A DNA stretch of 64,000 bases, taken from positions 60,364,666 to 60,428,665 of the forward strand of contig CM039179.1 of NCBI GenBank assembly GCA_008360975.2, in the 5' to 3' direction. The notes under the pieces were generated by a model that was not told the origin of the DNA, made no database searches, and saw nothing but the letters and a program-made list of their open reading frames with translations. The translations under genes were made by a program, and so were the position numbers. Source of the stretch: Lichenostomus cassidix (lineage: Eukaryota; Chordata; Aves; Passeriformes; Meliphagidae). This document shows, piece after piece, positions 10,136-23,700 of the stretch. Every line of letters begins with the position of its first letter. Position 1 is the first letter of the stretch.

Positions 10136-13100
10136 TTAGCTTAAAAGCCAGCCCTGCAATATTTCACTGCTTTAGGATCAAGCTACACTGCGTCATTTCC
10201 AGGTTTACATGCCTTTTATTAAGGCATTTTTACTGTTGTTCATAAGAAGCTAGAAAATTGCATATTTAAGTGCGGCATCCAACAAAAATTCATGCTGCTA
10301 TTGATTGGAAAGTGCTTTATTTCTGTTCAGTCTTAATACCTTTATTAGTACTTTCAGCATGGAAGCATTGATGAGAGTTTAAAACCCACTGGGGTTACTT
10401 GCCGCATCTCACTGCCAAATGAATTCTTAGATAACACATGAGCAAAAGGCAGAAATAGTGTCAAAACACACCTCAGACTGTGCTGATGACGAAGCCCATC
10501 CTATTTGAATAAAGGGCAGTATGTCAGTGTGTCTGTCCCGTGAGACAAAATATGCTGCCACAGTAAGGGAGGGAATTGCTTCCTGCAGCAAACACCCCCT
10601 GCCCAGTGTCTCCCAGTTGTCTCTTTTTTAAACCAACTGTGGGAAGCAGAAGACAAATCCTGGTCAGCACACATGCTAAATCGAGCTCAGAAATATGCAG
10701 AACACTTGCTCTCAAATTGACAGGTGCCTCCTCAGCAGCCTAGCGAGGATGGTCAAAGGGGAATCCTTGGTGAGAGGACTTCTGACAACTCCCTCTTGGA
10801 GTGGGCTGCAGGAGATAGGACTTTTTAATTTGGTGCATAGAGGAGGAAGTTAATGGGATACAAATGAAATTCATAGACATGAAGATGGGAGGAGGTGTGT
10901 CAATCACACAGGTCCAGGAAATAGCATGCAGACTTAGTATTTCCAGGAGTATATTTGCTTAGTTCACACACTTAGTAAACACAAAATTAGATCTGATTTC
11001 GGAATATAAAATGGATGCAAAATAACATTTTTAATGTTTGGTGACATTTATGAAGATGGTGTTTCTGGTATGCCCTGTGAATTGTAATAATTTAAGAACA
11101 CTGTGGTTCTAGAAGTATATTGGAGAACAGTAAATAGTCCAGAAAAATGCAACAGAAAAGTGATGCTGGAAAAAGCAGGAGTTTCAGTCATAATGTGTGT
11201 TCGTTTGTGAGTGTCCTCAGGTTGAGGCATTAAATCACAAGATAATCATCTGTGACTATTTAAAGGAGAGGGGTAATATTTCAGACCTAGATTCGGCTCA
11301 CCCTCAGTGAGGTACCTGAATTAGAAGTGTTGCTGTAACATTGCTCGTAGAGAGCAGGAACTTTCACCTACAAGCTCTGCATCCTCTGGAGCTGTCTCCA
11401 CTGACTGCTGGGACAGTCTGAGGTAATTAGTTGTCTACCTTGTGTCTGTCAGTAGGGACCTAGGGTAAGGTGGGAGGATGTGAGCCTGTGGCATCAGAAA
11501 AAGAGTTTTTAGACTGAACATCAGAACAAACCGTTTGGAAGGTACATTGGACACTAATAATTAAATACATCCTATGAGAAAGTGGTAGAAAATCAATTAC
11601 AGTGACACTCAAATTTAGCTAAAGTAAATTACTAAAGAATTGCCTGTGCAGAGTAATCCTATGCTTACCACGAGAGGGTTCATATAATCTGTAAGATTAT
11701 TCCTACCATTAATATACACAATACTCTTATCTGGCAATGGACAATAATCAATAATTGAAGGCTCTTACCTGATACCAGGATTAAAGTGACAGGTGATTAT
11801 CCAGAGCAGGAAAGAATGTGATTTTATTCTTTAACATTATGCTGGGGAATAAAATCACATTCCTTATATGGATAAATATATGCATGTATATAAATATAGC
11901 ATACATACGTAAATATTTATATCTGTAGTTTTTTATGTGAAAATATGCATTGTATTACCTTAGATATCTAATCTTAATATATGTTTCCTAACTGAAGCTT
12001 GGTGGTGCTCTCATTTTCTGCTAATTGACATTTCTGCATCCTCCTACTGTCAGTTGCTATTAGCCGAGGGTACTCTGAGCTTGATTTGGCCTGGCCTGTG
12101 CAGCTGAGAGCTCCTTTCCATGTTTCTTGTCTTCCTTCTCCCCAGACTGGACATCTCACTACAGTCCATGTGAACGTGACCTCCCAAACCTAGCACTGGT
12201 GGGTAGAAGGAAACAGATTTGTAGGTTCAGCCCTGGCTTCATGCTGCTCATGTTGCCTCCTTTTCTCTGCTCTGGTATCCACTGCATTTGGAGGCAGTGA
12301 TGCTTCATGTTGATTTAAAAAATGTTTAAGAACACCAAATCTGTATTGAATAATTTTCTTCACTGTACAGCTTTTAATGACTATCCTAACATACCTTTAA
12401 CCTATCATTTAAATTATATACCCTGTTCCAATGTACTTTAGCACACTTGAATGAATGTGTTAAAGTGCTAATTCTGGGGTTTTTTTCTTCATTTGTCTTC
12501 TATCCTACTTTTCACTTACTTTCTGTGAATCTCTCCTTTCTGATGCTCAGAGTATTTTCTTACTCTGCAAATCTTCCCCTTAGCTTCAATCCTAGCACAG
12601 CTATGCATAGCTGCCACCACTTCGTAAATACTGCTTTCAGGCTTCCAGTTAGACCAGCTTCTTCTCGGGTAGGGTCACATAGAGGTTATGCTGCATCTCA
12701 ACTAATCCTCTGAGGCCTAGAAACAGGTTTTTCAAGCAGAATAAATAACTCTGCTGAGCCATTACACTCATTGCAAAGTGTTAAATAGCTGATTTCAGTG
12801 TTTTTGTAGACAATGACGAGTGAATACTGCATTTTGTTTCTTTTTTTAGCCTGCTTTCCTAAGGAAACAAAGCTTACACAACTGTTCTGCCTGGCTGTCT
12901 GTCTGCTTGTCTGTCAGCCCCTTTTTAATAACTCTGAACCTGTTCGTTGATTTCAGACTGGAATAGAGATCCCAAAGGTATGATGGCACTGAAGTTCCTG
13001 CATTTCTACCGCCCAGGAAAGGATGGGTTCATAACACAGGCTCCTATGGAACAACAGGCAGCCCCATGGCCATTTGGGGCGGCAGTAGCCATGGCACCGC

Positions 13101-16100
13101 GGTTCAGCCCACAAGGTCCTGCCAGCCACCACACACTCCTCTCTGGGGGCAAGAAGAGCTTGAAGAGGGGCAGTGTTCTTGTGAGGAGAAAAATGTTGAC
13201 GAATTGGGAAGGATGGAGGCCTGCTCTGTAGTGGGGACAAAAGTCTGTAGGCAAGCATTGTTATTTCTGTTATTGATGGAACAAGTGCCTTTATGACAAA
13301 GAAAGAAGCATGCAAAAAGAGTTTGCAGGAGTCTTTCTCTTCATGTGTATGCTCGTCACAGACTCATGGTGCACATGCATTCATTTTTCAGTTGGTTGAC
13401 TTAGTCTTGGATTTGGGTCACTAGGTGCCACTGAAATACAAACAGATGTTAATAATATTGCAGCAGGAATGTGAGATTTCATTCTTTGCTACCCAAGAGA
13501 TGGAGCCTACAGCTTGCGATTTTCAGAGTCCTCATGGGCATTCAAGTTTCCAGCTCCTCCAAGTCTTAAATCTTCTCAGCATTGCTACAATTTTCAGCTG
13601 TTTATCCTTGCAGGAGGCTGTTCTTCAGATATCCAGTGTGCAGATACTCAGTATTTGTCCTCTGTCTCTCTTTGTGCTGTGGAAGATGAGACTTTGCAGC
13701 TGCTGGTTAGCAGATTTCATACTTTAAGATTTTAACATCTTTATGCTTTAGCCGTAGAGATCACAGTCTGAATTCTCGGTTGCCTCTGCTGATAACAAAT
13801 AAGGTACATCATCTGATTCACGTGTTAAGCAACAAAGGTGCACATAATTACAGTGTCTTAAGAAAACAATCACAGTGGCAGCTACTACAAACAAACTAGA
13901 GAACAAAATCTGAACAGCTAAATGAATGCTAAAAAAAAAAAATACTCATGCTTCTGGCATCCAGGGCTGAGAGTTGCTGTATCATATCTGAAATGGGTTG
14001 CTAGTGGGAGTGAATTCTAAATAAGGTGCCATCAGCTAAACAAGTCATTCTGTCAGAAACAGATTTAATGAGGCCTATTTCCGGGAGGTTTGTTCTTCAT
14101 ACTTGGATTCTCCATTGTCTGATATGGTAGTGACCTTGATCCAAGCTTTTCTTGTGGATGGGCCATTCTTAAACCCTTCCCTTTTGACTTTCTCTGCCAG
14201 TGGCTGTATTAAACCAAACAGTCCCAGGAGACAGTTCTGGCCACTCAAATTTGATGCTCTGTACTGTCAAATTATCCAAATGGTGCTTGGCAGGGTGCTG
14301 ACAAATGCCTGTAACAGTCTCCCAAATGGATCCACAGCACAGTGGGGGAATGAGCTTTGGCCAAGGCCATTTCCATCAAGTAGCTGGCCACTCTGTTTTG
14401 GAGGGCAAGAACATTTAGTAGTATGTGGCATGGGCTGTTCATGGCTTGCTGCCCTTAATAGCAGAAAATGGTCCTGGAAAATTTAATGTAGCTATATAGA
14501 CACCTGCTATAGGAGTTATATCTTTTCCATTGGCCTACTGATATATTAATAGAGTTTTTATCTGTTAACTAACTGCGTATTTACAGAGCCATAGAAAATA
14601 AGCATGTTAGAAATCTCTGCTCTGCTGTCAGATTTGGCTGAAGTGACCGAGAGCTTCAATGTTGCTAGTGGGTGAGGGACAGTGATGAAAAAGGGAATTC
14701 ATAGACATGCAAATGTACACACACATTTATGCATGTACATGTCTTTGCACGAAGGCTGCAATCACAAACCTTTCCTAAGGAAATCAAGCTAGAAATGTGA
14801 TGGCCAAACACAAACTGGTCAGTCTGGTGGTGTACTCCATCACCAATCTCAGCAGTTTTGATGGGGCTTAGGGAAAGTAAGCTGTAACCTGGGAACCTGC
14901 CCGTTTAGATCTCTACATTTGCTCAGGCCCCTGGAATTACTTCAGTTGAACTGAATTTTATGCAGAAAAAGGCCACTGATAATTGACACACGCTTTTTGA
15001 ACACATTTGACTACATTGTGTAGCAGGCAATCTGCGACTGTGGGTGTGCAGAGATGTGCATGAGCTACCAATTAACCAGCTTGGGGTCTCCATCAGAGTA
15101 GTAATCCGAAGCTTGACACAGATAGTAGAGGCCACTTGAGGAATGGGGTGTATTCTTGGCTGGAGAGCTTGCCCTGAGCTGGGGCACGTGTTGGCATTTG
15201 TAAGGTGGCTCATGCAAGGCTGGGTCAAGGACACTGCAGTGTGTCAGAATGGCCTACCCAGACAGTGCCAGCGCTTGGTACAATCTAGAGCTTGTGTACT
15301 GCTGCTGTTAATTTCCAGTCTGAAGTACCCTCCTGCCCTTTGAAGTTGCAAAGAATACTTTGAAAGCATGATCTGCTGTAAACTTGGGTAGAAAATCCTC
15401 CGGAATCTGCAAGCAGCTGAACCAAAGGTTGTGAGCAGCAAGAAAATAGCTTGTACTTTCTGTAGCATGACACTTCAAGAGGAGGGTTTAAGAGGTCGAC
15501 ATTAGCAGGATACATCTCGTCTCTTCAGTAGGTATAGTTTACATTCACAGCCTGAACCTGCTGCTCATGCTTCCCTTGATACACTATCCCTCCCTTCATC
15601 CTGCTTCCCCAATGCTGGAATGTGGAATTGTTGATACTCGACCAGCTGGGGGTGGTTTATTTATCCTGCAAAAGGGAAAGAGAAAACATTTGCACATTGT
15701 TTTTTCACGCATATTCTGAGGAATTTCCAAACAATCTGCGCCGAAAAATAAAAGTTTCCTCACAGATTTCCACAAGGACTCATGAAAATCCAGGTCCTTA
15801 ATGATTTGAATGGTGATTATTAATTTTTTCTCTCTTGTCAGCAATCAACAGAAGATTAAAATGGCAGCCTTAAAGCAAGGGTACAAGACATTACAGGCTG
15901 TCAAGATGGTATTGTTCAGGGCTGTCAAAATTAAAGACAATTTATGTACTGTAAGGGCAAGCTAAAATCAAGGCCTTGCAACTGCGGAAGAACCTAAACA
16001 TTGTAGTAGTCTAGCTGCTAGAAATATTTCATTGACTGAATGTTAATGCATCTGTGGGATTTTCAGGAGTGCGCATTGAGGGCAGCAGAAAATGGAATGG

Positions 16101-17474
16101 AGTTTAATCTGGAAGGAGACAAGAAAATGATGTCTTTCCCTGTTAGAATCAAAGCCAAAGAGAATTTGGACACTTTCCATTACTTAGAACTGACTAAGCC
16201 TCTCTTTTGAATTTAGTGTAGTGTCTATTGCAGAGATGCCAGCAAAGCTATCCATCAAATGCTGGGAGGGAAAAAACACAGGTGCTCTCCTGACCCAGCT
16301 ATTTATAGGAAAGGCTGGCAATTGCATGTGATACAAATGCCCTGGTTGTGTTTTTACATTTTAGAGCTCTAAATCCAGTTCTTTGGCTGAAAACAGAGCT
16401 CAAAAATGACAATTGGCCATCAATTGTTGCTGTTTAGCGAAGTTGAAAAAACAGGAATTAAATTTAGCTACCAGAGACTGGGAAAGGAGAAATAAATTTG
16501 GGAAACTTTGTACAAAACACACTGGTTTGAGAGAAAGGTGTAAGGGCACCAAAGAGTTTGCATGGTATATAAGTGTAATAATATTTTATCAAAATCTGTA
16601 CATCCAGTCATATGCATATTTAGGATGCAGAAAGTGCTATGGCTTCTAGATAAAGACTGGGATTTGAATTGGCACATATTTCACTAAACTTCCCAGAATT
16701 TTTCTATTTGTTCTCCTGCTGTTTGAGGAAAACCCAGGTAAACTATTTTTTTTCTAAGATGATGATTGTTGCCATAGGTTTCTGAAAGTTCTCATAATTT
16801 GCTTATTCTCAAGGCTAAAAATTGTAATAAGCATGAGAAATAGCTGGGGTTAAATCAGAAATGTTTGGAGCCTGCTGAAGGAATAATTTCAAGCTTTGCA
16901 TAATGATATTAACATGTTGCTTCTTTTCTCAACATGACTGCCATTGTCTCAGTTTCTTTAATAATTGTTTCAGTATATTTTTAACCACTTTTTAAAGTAA
17001 GTCTAAGCAGATTGCAAAGCCAGCAACAAATAAATCAGTTTCAGATTTTTACCTCTCTCAGGAATCTTTCAGCAGTTCTGCTAAAACTGAAGTGCAAACA
17101 CATTGACCTACTTTGGCAGAGATCTCCACAAGTCTTGCAGGACTTAGAGTTCTCTGCTCTATTATTATTTCTTTCTATATGCTTTAAGCAAGGGATTTGT
17201 TAGAAAACCACATAATCAGCAGCATAAATTCCTGCTGGACAAAAAAAGAAGTGCATGTTTATGAAATAAATGTTTAAAACCTCAAACCAGCTGCCATTCT
17301 GTATTGTGAAAGGGATTCTGCTTGTTCAAAGGCAGCAGACTTTATGTAGACTGCCTGCTCACCTGATAAGTTAGTAGAAAAGACATCATAAACAAAGGAT
17401 GTGGACAACAAATCTGAGGATATTCAGTTTTGCAGGAATACTAGAAATCTTAGAGCATCTGCCTCAGCTGATCT
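10136..17474. other. Intergenic sequence, no gene recognised
   Basis: Unique-looking AT-rich DNA with only short, unconvincing open frames (the longest about 127 codons near 14.1-14.5 kb). It holds a perfect 16 bp inverted repeat at 11814-11862, followed by AT-rich low complexity (about 11870-11990), and small CTGT repeats near 12890-12920. I see no other named element. Confidence 0.65.
11814..11862. repeat. Perfect 16 bp inverted repeat (hairpin), 17 nt loop
   Basis: The arm 11814-11829 is exactly complementary to 11847-11862 (gaatgtgattttattc and its reverse complement). The stem extends inward with two G-U pairs and outward past one mismatch (11813/11863) through two more A-T pairs, giving a stem of about 20 bp. 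This could be a cruciform, a remnant of a palindromic DNA transposon, or a small-RNA precursor. Nothing else nearby decides between them. Confidence 0.8.
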
Positions 17475-17740
17475 AAAGAAACAGAAAGTTTAAATGGAAA
17501 GAACATAGATTTAGATAGGATATTAGGAAGAACTTCTTTACTGTGAGAGTGGTGAGATGCTGGCACAGGTTGACCCAGAGAAGTTGTGGATGCCCCATCC
17601 TGGGAAGTGCTGAAGGCCAGTCTGGATGGGGCTTTGAGCAACCTGGTCTAGTGGAAGGTGTCCCTGCCCATGGCAGGGGGGTTGGAACAAGATGATATTT
17701 AAGGTTCCTTCCAACCCAAACCATTGTATTCTGTGAAATC
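17475..17740 (+). mobile_element. CR1 LINE fragment, 3' end
   Basis: The sequence follows the CR1 3' region: 'taggaagaacttctttactgtgag', 'gttgtggatgccccatcc', 'ggggctttgagcaacctggtc', then the 3' terminal 'ccttccaaccc' and an 'attctgtg' unit. The copy is 5' truncated to about 265 bp, as usual for CR1, and includes the end of ORF2 and the short 3'UTR. No coding function remains. Confidence 0.93.
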
Positions 17741-20700
17741 ATATCCTAGCAGTACTCCATTCTGTCTTGTGCCAACACCCCCCCTTTCAGAAAAGCACTT
17801 GAATACTTTCAGGGAACTAATAAGGTAACTATAACTATACTCCAATTTTGGTCACAACGTGCCACAGACAGCATTTAAGTCTGTGCCTCTGGTTTCCGGT
17901 GTGCCCAGTATCTACAAATGTTACTGCGGGGCAGTGATGATGACCAGCATCCTACTCGTGTGAGGCTTTTTCTACAGAGCAGAAGGGCCCTGCCAGCAGG
18001 ATGTCCAGGAGCACTGCCCTAGCACTGTTTCTATAAATAATGTACTGTGACCATTTTACTCATCATGTTGAGCAGCATGGTAGGAAGTGAAAGCCCTACA
18101 TCTCATGTAGTATTTTTTAACCTACTTCCCAAAAGATTCAAAATATCTGTGAAATACCCATTTTTTTCTCCAAACTCCAGCAATTATATATATTTCTGAA
18201 CAATATGGGAATTTTGATGTATTTGACAAAAAGACAGAGGTCCCAAACATCTTTAGTTTGCGCAAGCTTAATGAAGTAGAGGGCAAATGTTGTAATGTAA
18301 CTTTTACTCCTGATATGAAATGAGGATGGAGAGAAGTGTGTAAGAAAGAGAGAGAAGCTCTGTTGTATAAAAGACATTGCATAAAAGTTCTATAGCCATA
18401 GCTCTGCTGAGTTTCACAGACACAGAGCTGCAGGGAGCCAGTGTCTCCTAGCCCTGCTGCAGACCAGCTTGCCGCCCTGCCCAGCAGCAGCTGCAGAGGG
18501 AGGTTCTGTAGCCATTACTAATGCAATAGCATATGTTGATTTTATGATGATGATTTTACAATACTGACGTAAGGTAGGTGGGGAGGTGACACCCCAACCC
18601 CCACACCTGCCCCAACACTAACATTTCTGTGGAAAGCCAGTGCTAGTCACTCACAACCCCAGAGGCTGTCAAAACGCTCTGAGTGTAATTCTCTGTGTGA
18701 TAAGCAATGTGTACATTGCTATGACACTATCGGAAGTTCTCCGTGCAAGTCATGCCATCTGGGAAGGGCAGTATCATTCTGAATCAGGAAGGTAAGCCAG
18801 GCACTGGCTGTACATTCCACATCCAGACCATTTTTAAAGTATGCTTAAATGCTTGCTGAAATAATTCAGGGTCCCTTAGTAGCTAAGTAGAAGAGAGAGT
18901 CCTGTGAGCCCTGCAGTTTGTTGGCACACAGTGAAACCCTGATACTGCGGGATGCAACAGCATTCTGGGAAGATCAGGGTACCAAACAGAACAGCATCTC
19001 AGAAACCAGCTGCTCACCAGTTCTGGCCTGGACTCCTGTGGTTAACATCATGCTTCAAAGAAAGTTTAAGTGACAGCTGGGGCATAGGCAGCTATCAAAC
19101 CCAGTCTAAGTTCCTGGGCAGGTTTTTGTTGGTTTTTCTTTTAGTACTTTAATTCCATAGCAATGTTTCTCATTCATAATCAAAGGTGAAAACCTTTCCT
19201 TAGCAATAGCAAACTACTTTTATTTGGAGAGTGTTCAAAGCATCAAAAACGGATATGAGTGAATCTGTTGGGGTGTGGCAGAATTTTTTTTCTGTGGTGG
19301 AACCAAGCCAAACAAAGAGGTATTTTTAGGCAGAGCCTGTGAGTACCTTCAAGCCCTGAGTAGTTCATCAATCTCAAGATCCATCTCCAGTCAGAAAAGT
19401 CATTTTAAGAGCTGGTCTCGTTTTACGCCTGGGAGAGGTACACAGAAGCCTTTTGTCTGGTTTATCTAGTGAGCCTCTGTGAGGGGCAAGCAGTAAAATG
19501 ACATCCCACAACTCTGAGAAATATATAGCATTGCAGTGTATGTTCACAGTGTTTATGATGTATTACTTGAAATACACAGAGCAAGAAATGCAGGATTTGA
19601 AAAAAAACAAGAACTAATATTGGTTTCTTAGAGTGCTGAAATAGCAGAAGATAAGCTTATCAAACAATAGCCTAGCTCCACTGAAATCAGTAGGAGTTTT
19701 GTTTGGGCTTCCAAAAAAATGATAACTTCACTGTGAGCTAGTTTATAGCTTTCTCTAGGTAGGAACTACAAAGTGAAACTCTATCCTTATACAGTAGACA
19801 GGTATTTACCAACCATGTTTTGGTTGGGATTAGAAAGAAATAAAATTTGCTCTGTTCTTTCTTTTCGGTCTTCTAATTAATTTCTGCTTAGTTCTGCACT
19901 GCCTTCTTCTGCTGCAAAGAGCAGACATTGAATTGGAATTGTGTGTGTTGACAGTCCTGGCTTGAGCCTTCCCGCGGGTTGGCTGAGATTTCACAATACA
20001 TTTTTTCCCATGGTGTTTTCTGTCACATATTTTTTTAAACAAACACTATTCTGTCAGCTATAGAGGACACAAAGAAAAGATGTGCTGTAGAACAGCAAGC
20101 AAAAGGCAATTTCAGCTTTAGGATTTGCAAGATTATATAATTATATTGGCAACTCTCCTTTTCTGTAATCTCTTTATAAAATGTATATTCTATTCATTAA
20201 GCATGCTATTCAAAGGAATAAAGGCAATTAAGGAACATTACATTAAAAAGAATGATGCAATTTACCTTTGGCCACAGAAGGACAAGCTCTACCGACATTT
20301 CACAGAGTTGCTGCCAACAGATCTGGACTTTGGCTTCAATCTAGAGGAAACAGACACCTGAAAATGAGCCCAGCTGAGCATCTACTTGCTGCCACATTAG
20401 CTGGGGAAACTATGACGGACATGCGGTTCCACATGATGTCATAGGGCAAATATTTGGTGCTATCAAACGTACTGTGGTTCTTCCTGTTCGGGGAACTCCA
20501 GATAATTTTTCCAAGAGAATGTCCTTATGGTGCAATTGGTATTGACACCGTTGGACTGAGCTTGTTCCCTTTGAAATTAATGATCAAATGTCTGTTGTGT
20601 TGGACAGAAGCAGTATGGGGCCAGGAAGCCATCAAGTTAAAACACCACATGCTACTTTGAAAGTTAAGGAAGCGTTAAGGTCAGAATAATAACTTTCATT

Positions 20701-23700
20701 AAGTATGACAAAAATCAATACCATTTGCACTGTACAGCTATTCAGCTTTGTACATGCAGATTATCTGCATCTGGTTATCACACTTCATAATCCTAGCCTG
20801 GCACTGACTGAAAAAGTGCTTTACAAAGCATACAGCCCAGGGCAGAAGACTCCATAAAGTCAATGTTTGTACTGCTTTTCTTATTGATGTAACAACCCTC
20901 TTGCCTTTATTTTCTTTTTTTTTTCAAAGAGAGGAAAAAAATAGATGATATAAGATGATAGCATAAACTTGATCCAAGATTTGGAATATAGCCAAGAGAA
21001 CTGCTGAGAAGGCAGATCCTTGGTGTCATGAGCTGAAGGTCGGCATGGGACCCATTGCAGAGTTTGTCTGTGGATTCTGGCTCCATCTGTGTAGACACCA
21101 GTGTCTCCCTGTATAGGAACCACTATGTTGGACACCACGAATCAGGGCTGTCAGCTCTCCCGATGGGAGAAAGGTACTTGCAATTAAAAACAGCAGAGAG
21201 GTGTGTGTTAAAAAAAATTTTAAAAGATGGGGTAGAGGATGAAAGAACCATCCTGAAAGAAGTACTTGTATTCCTGCCACCCCAAAGACCTACCTGTAAC
21301 AAAGGAAAAAATCAAGAATAGAGCTGAATCGAGTTCTGCTTCAAGAGGTTTCTCTGTTGAGGTGGTAGCAGTCCATCTCTTGCTGCTGGTCCATTAGCTG
21401 GCACACTGCTCTGGTTACTGATGGCATCAACATTTATTTTGGGATGGTGTGCATGCAGGGAGGAGGGAGGGGTGATTTTGCTCACTGCAGCTTGCAAGAA
21501 CATTCTGGGTCTTGATATTCCTGTACTGCAATCCATTACTTCCAGAAGAAACATTGGACAATCATTTGCTCTTGGGCTTGCAGGTTGAAGGGGGCTTGCA
21601 GATAACTTCCCCTTGGCCTTTTTGTAAAAAGGAAGGTGGCACAGTGCCTGCTGTAGGTTGGCCACACGTGCTGCAGAGATGCAGCTGCCGCTGGGTTGCA
21701 GAGGACAGACTGGCTGGGATGGAGCTGCCCTGCCCAGCAGCAGCTGTTGTTCCTGCAGCTCCCATTGTTGATTGCATGGCAGCAACCACAATCTCACCTC
21801 ATCTTCCTCCTTCCCACCTGCAGCATCCCACACTTGTCACCCAGGACTGGTGAGGAGGAGGTGAGGGCTTACTAGGGATGAGAGGGGAGAAGTACAAGCA
21901 GCTCCAGACACAGATTTCAGAGGAAGAGGATGCATTGCAGTGTGGGGATGAACCATCCCAAATCCCAGGTCCAGCTGTTGGTTTCTGAAGTCAGACTCCC
22001 TGCTTAAGAAAGTCAGCAATGGGCAGCATTGTTCAAACTACAGTGACAGAAACCTAGTCAAACACAAGTGATGAGAAAAGCCTGGTGGAACAGGGCCAGA
22101 AGGAGGAACGCACTTCTAAAACTTATTGGCAAAGCCTGACTGGCAGCTTCCCTGCTTGGCCCAGGGAAAAAGGAAAAGGTGCAGTATGTTCACTGGAACT
22201 CTCCTTTTAGAGGTCACATACTGAAATAGTCTTTTGACAGGATTTGAACAAGCCGAATAGCCATATTTTATTTCTCTAATAATACCAGTATTTGTAACCA
22301 GCTGCCACAAAATCTGTAGTATAAAATACTGTGGAACACCACTCAGGGTTCCTCACAGCAATGAGTGTCCACACAAGCTGGTTGCATTTAATGTGCCAGG
22401 AGCCTGCTTGCTGTAGGAGGTATTAAGTTACAGTGAGATAATGAAATGCTATGATGTATGAGGCTGGATGGATGGGGCATTTCCAAGCAGACATCCCATC
22501 AGCAGCAAGATTCAAGCTGCTAACTACCAGGCACTATGTCACGGGGCTCTCCTGAGCTTTTGGGTAAAGGAGCTTTTTAATTGCTTCTTCCCCAGGTTCA
22601 GCAGAAAGTTCTTAGTGCATATGTCTCTTAGCTAAATTAGGTTGGTACCTGGCCAACCTTGGTCACAGAATTTTTTTGAAGAAACCTCATGCTGTTGGCT
22701 GCAGTAAGTGCTTCATAAGTGGGTGATCATTGCTGACACACATTTGATAGTAGAGGAGTCATTGTTCAAACCCTGTGCTCAATAAATTTGACTAAACAGG
22801 CATGACTACAACATTGGCCTAAGTATAAAAACCTATCTCTTGCAAGTTTGCTTTTTTCTAATGTCATAAAATATGAGATGGAGGGTAAGAATAATTTTAC
22901 AGACCAGGATAAAATAGCTTAAATTGTAGTATTCATTATTAAAACAAAACCAAAAATAACCATTTTCATTCTTTAAAAAAAACAAAACCAAAACCTATTT
23001 GTTACTTATTGGTCCCACCAGCATTACATGCTGTCTGACCATGCAGCACAGCCTGCGTCAGACAGCTTGGTTCTAAGGAGGTGGTAAATCCCTTTGGTCC
23101 TCAGTCTAGATGAGTTCAAGCCCACAGTGTCCACATCCCAGGAGAAAACACAGTCCCACAAGTGGTCCAATCTCTGTTCTTGCTGAACATAAACCTCCCT
23201 GCAATACAGGTTCATGAAAGCAAGATGGTAGAACCAGCTGAGAACAACTGGAAAGGCTCAGGGCTTAGGAACACAGAGAATGTTAGGACTCTTTTTTACT
23301 TTACACAAAATTAAGTACAGGTGTTACCCTGGGATCAAGGACCTGAACCTCAGGCTCTCCTTTCCTATGCAAGTTCTTTGCTTACTGGTGTTATTAAGAA
23401 GATAGCTTCATAGGTTATGCCATTTCTTATGTAATCAGCAGAAACAGGCAATCTTTTCAATGTCATTAATTGCAGTCAAGTTCAAATATTGAATGTTTTT
23501 TAAGGTGTGTGCTTATTTAATCTGGAAGTAGTATTTATTGAATTACACCTCTCCTAATTGTGGCTCCTAGAAAGTGAACATTCAGTTCATACAAGCCAAA
23601 GTTTTATCCATAATGTTGACCAGATTATTTTCCATTTGTGTTGGCATAAACCCAGAAATGCTCAGTTAAGATGCAGTGATTTACAGTAGAGGTTGCTTTA

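Noticed and set aside
19678..19702. Word 'ctccactgaaatcagtaggag' resembling a common sauropsid repeat
   Set aside because: Only about 20 bases match and the flanks do not support a full element.
20125..20361. 78-codon plus-strand frame with hydrophobic start and acidic end
   Set aside because: Somewhat protein-like, but no recognised domain, no flanking exon evidence and AT-rich background.
21312..21833. 173-codon minus-strand frame, the longest outside repeats and the CpG island
   Set aside because: An opposing 113-codon frame overlaps it; Gln/Ser/Ala/Pro-rich translation without domains, consistent with chance in a GC-richer patch.
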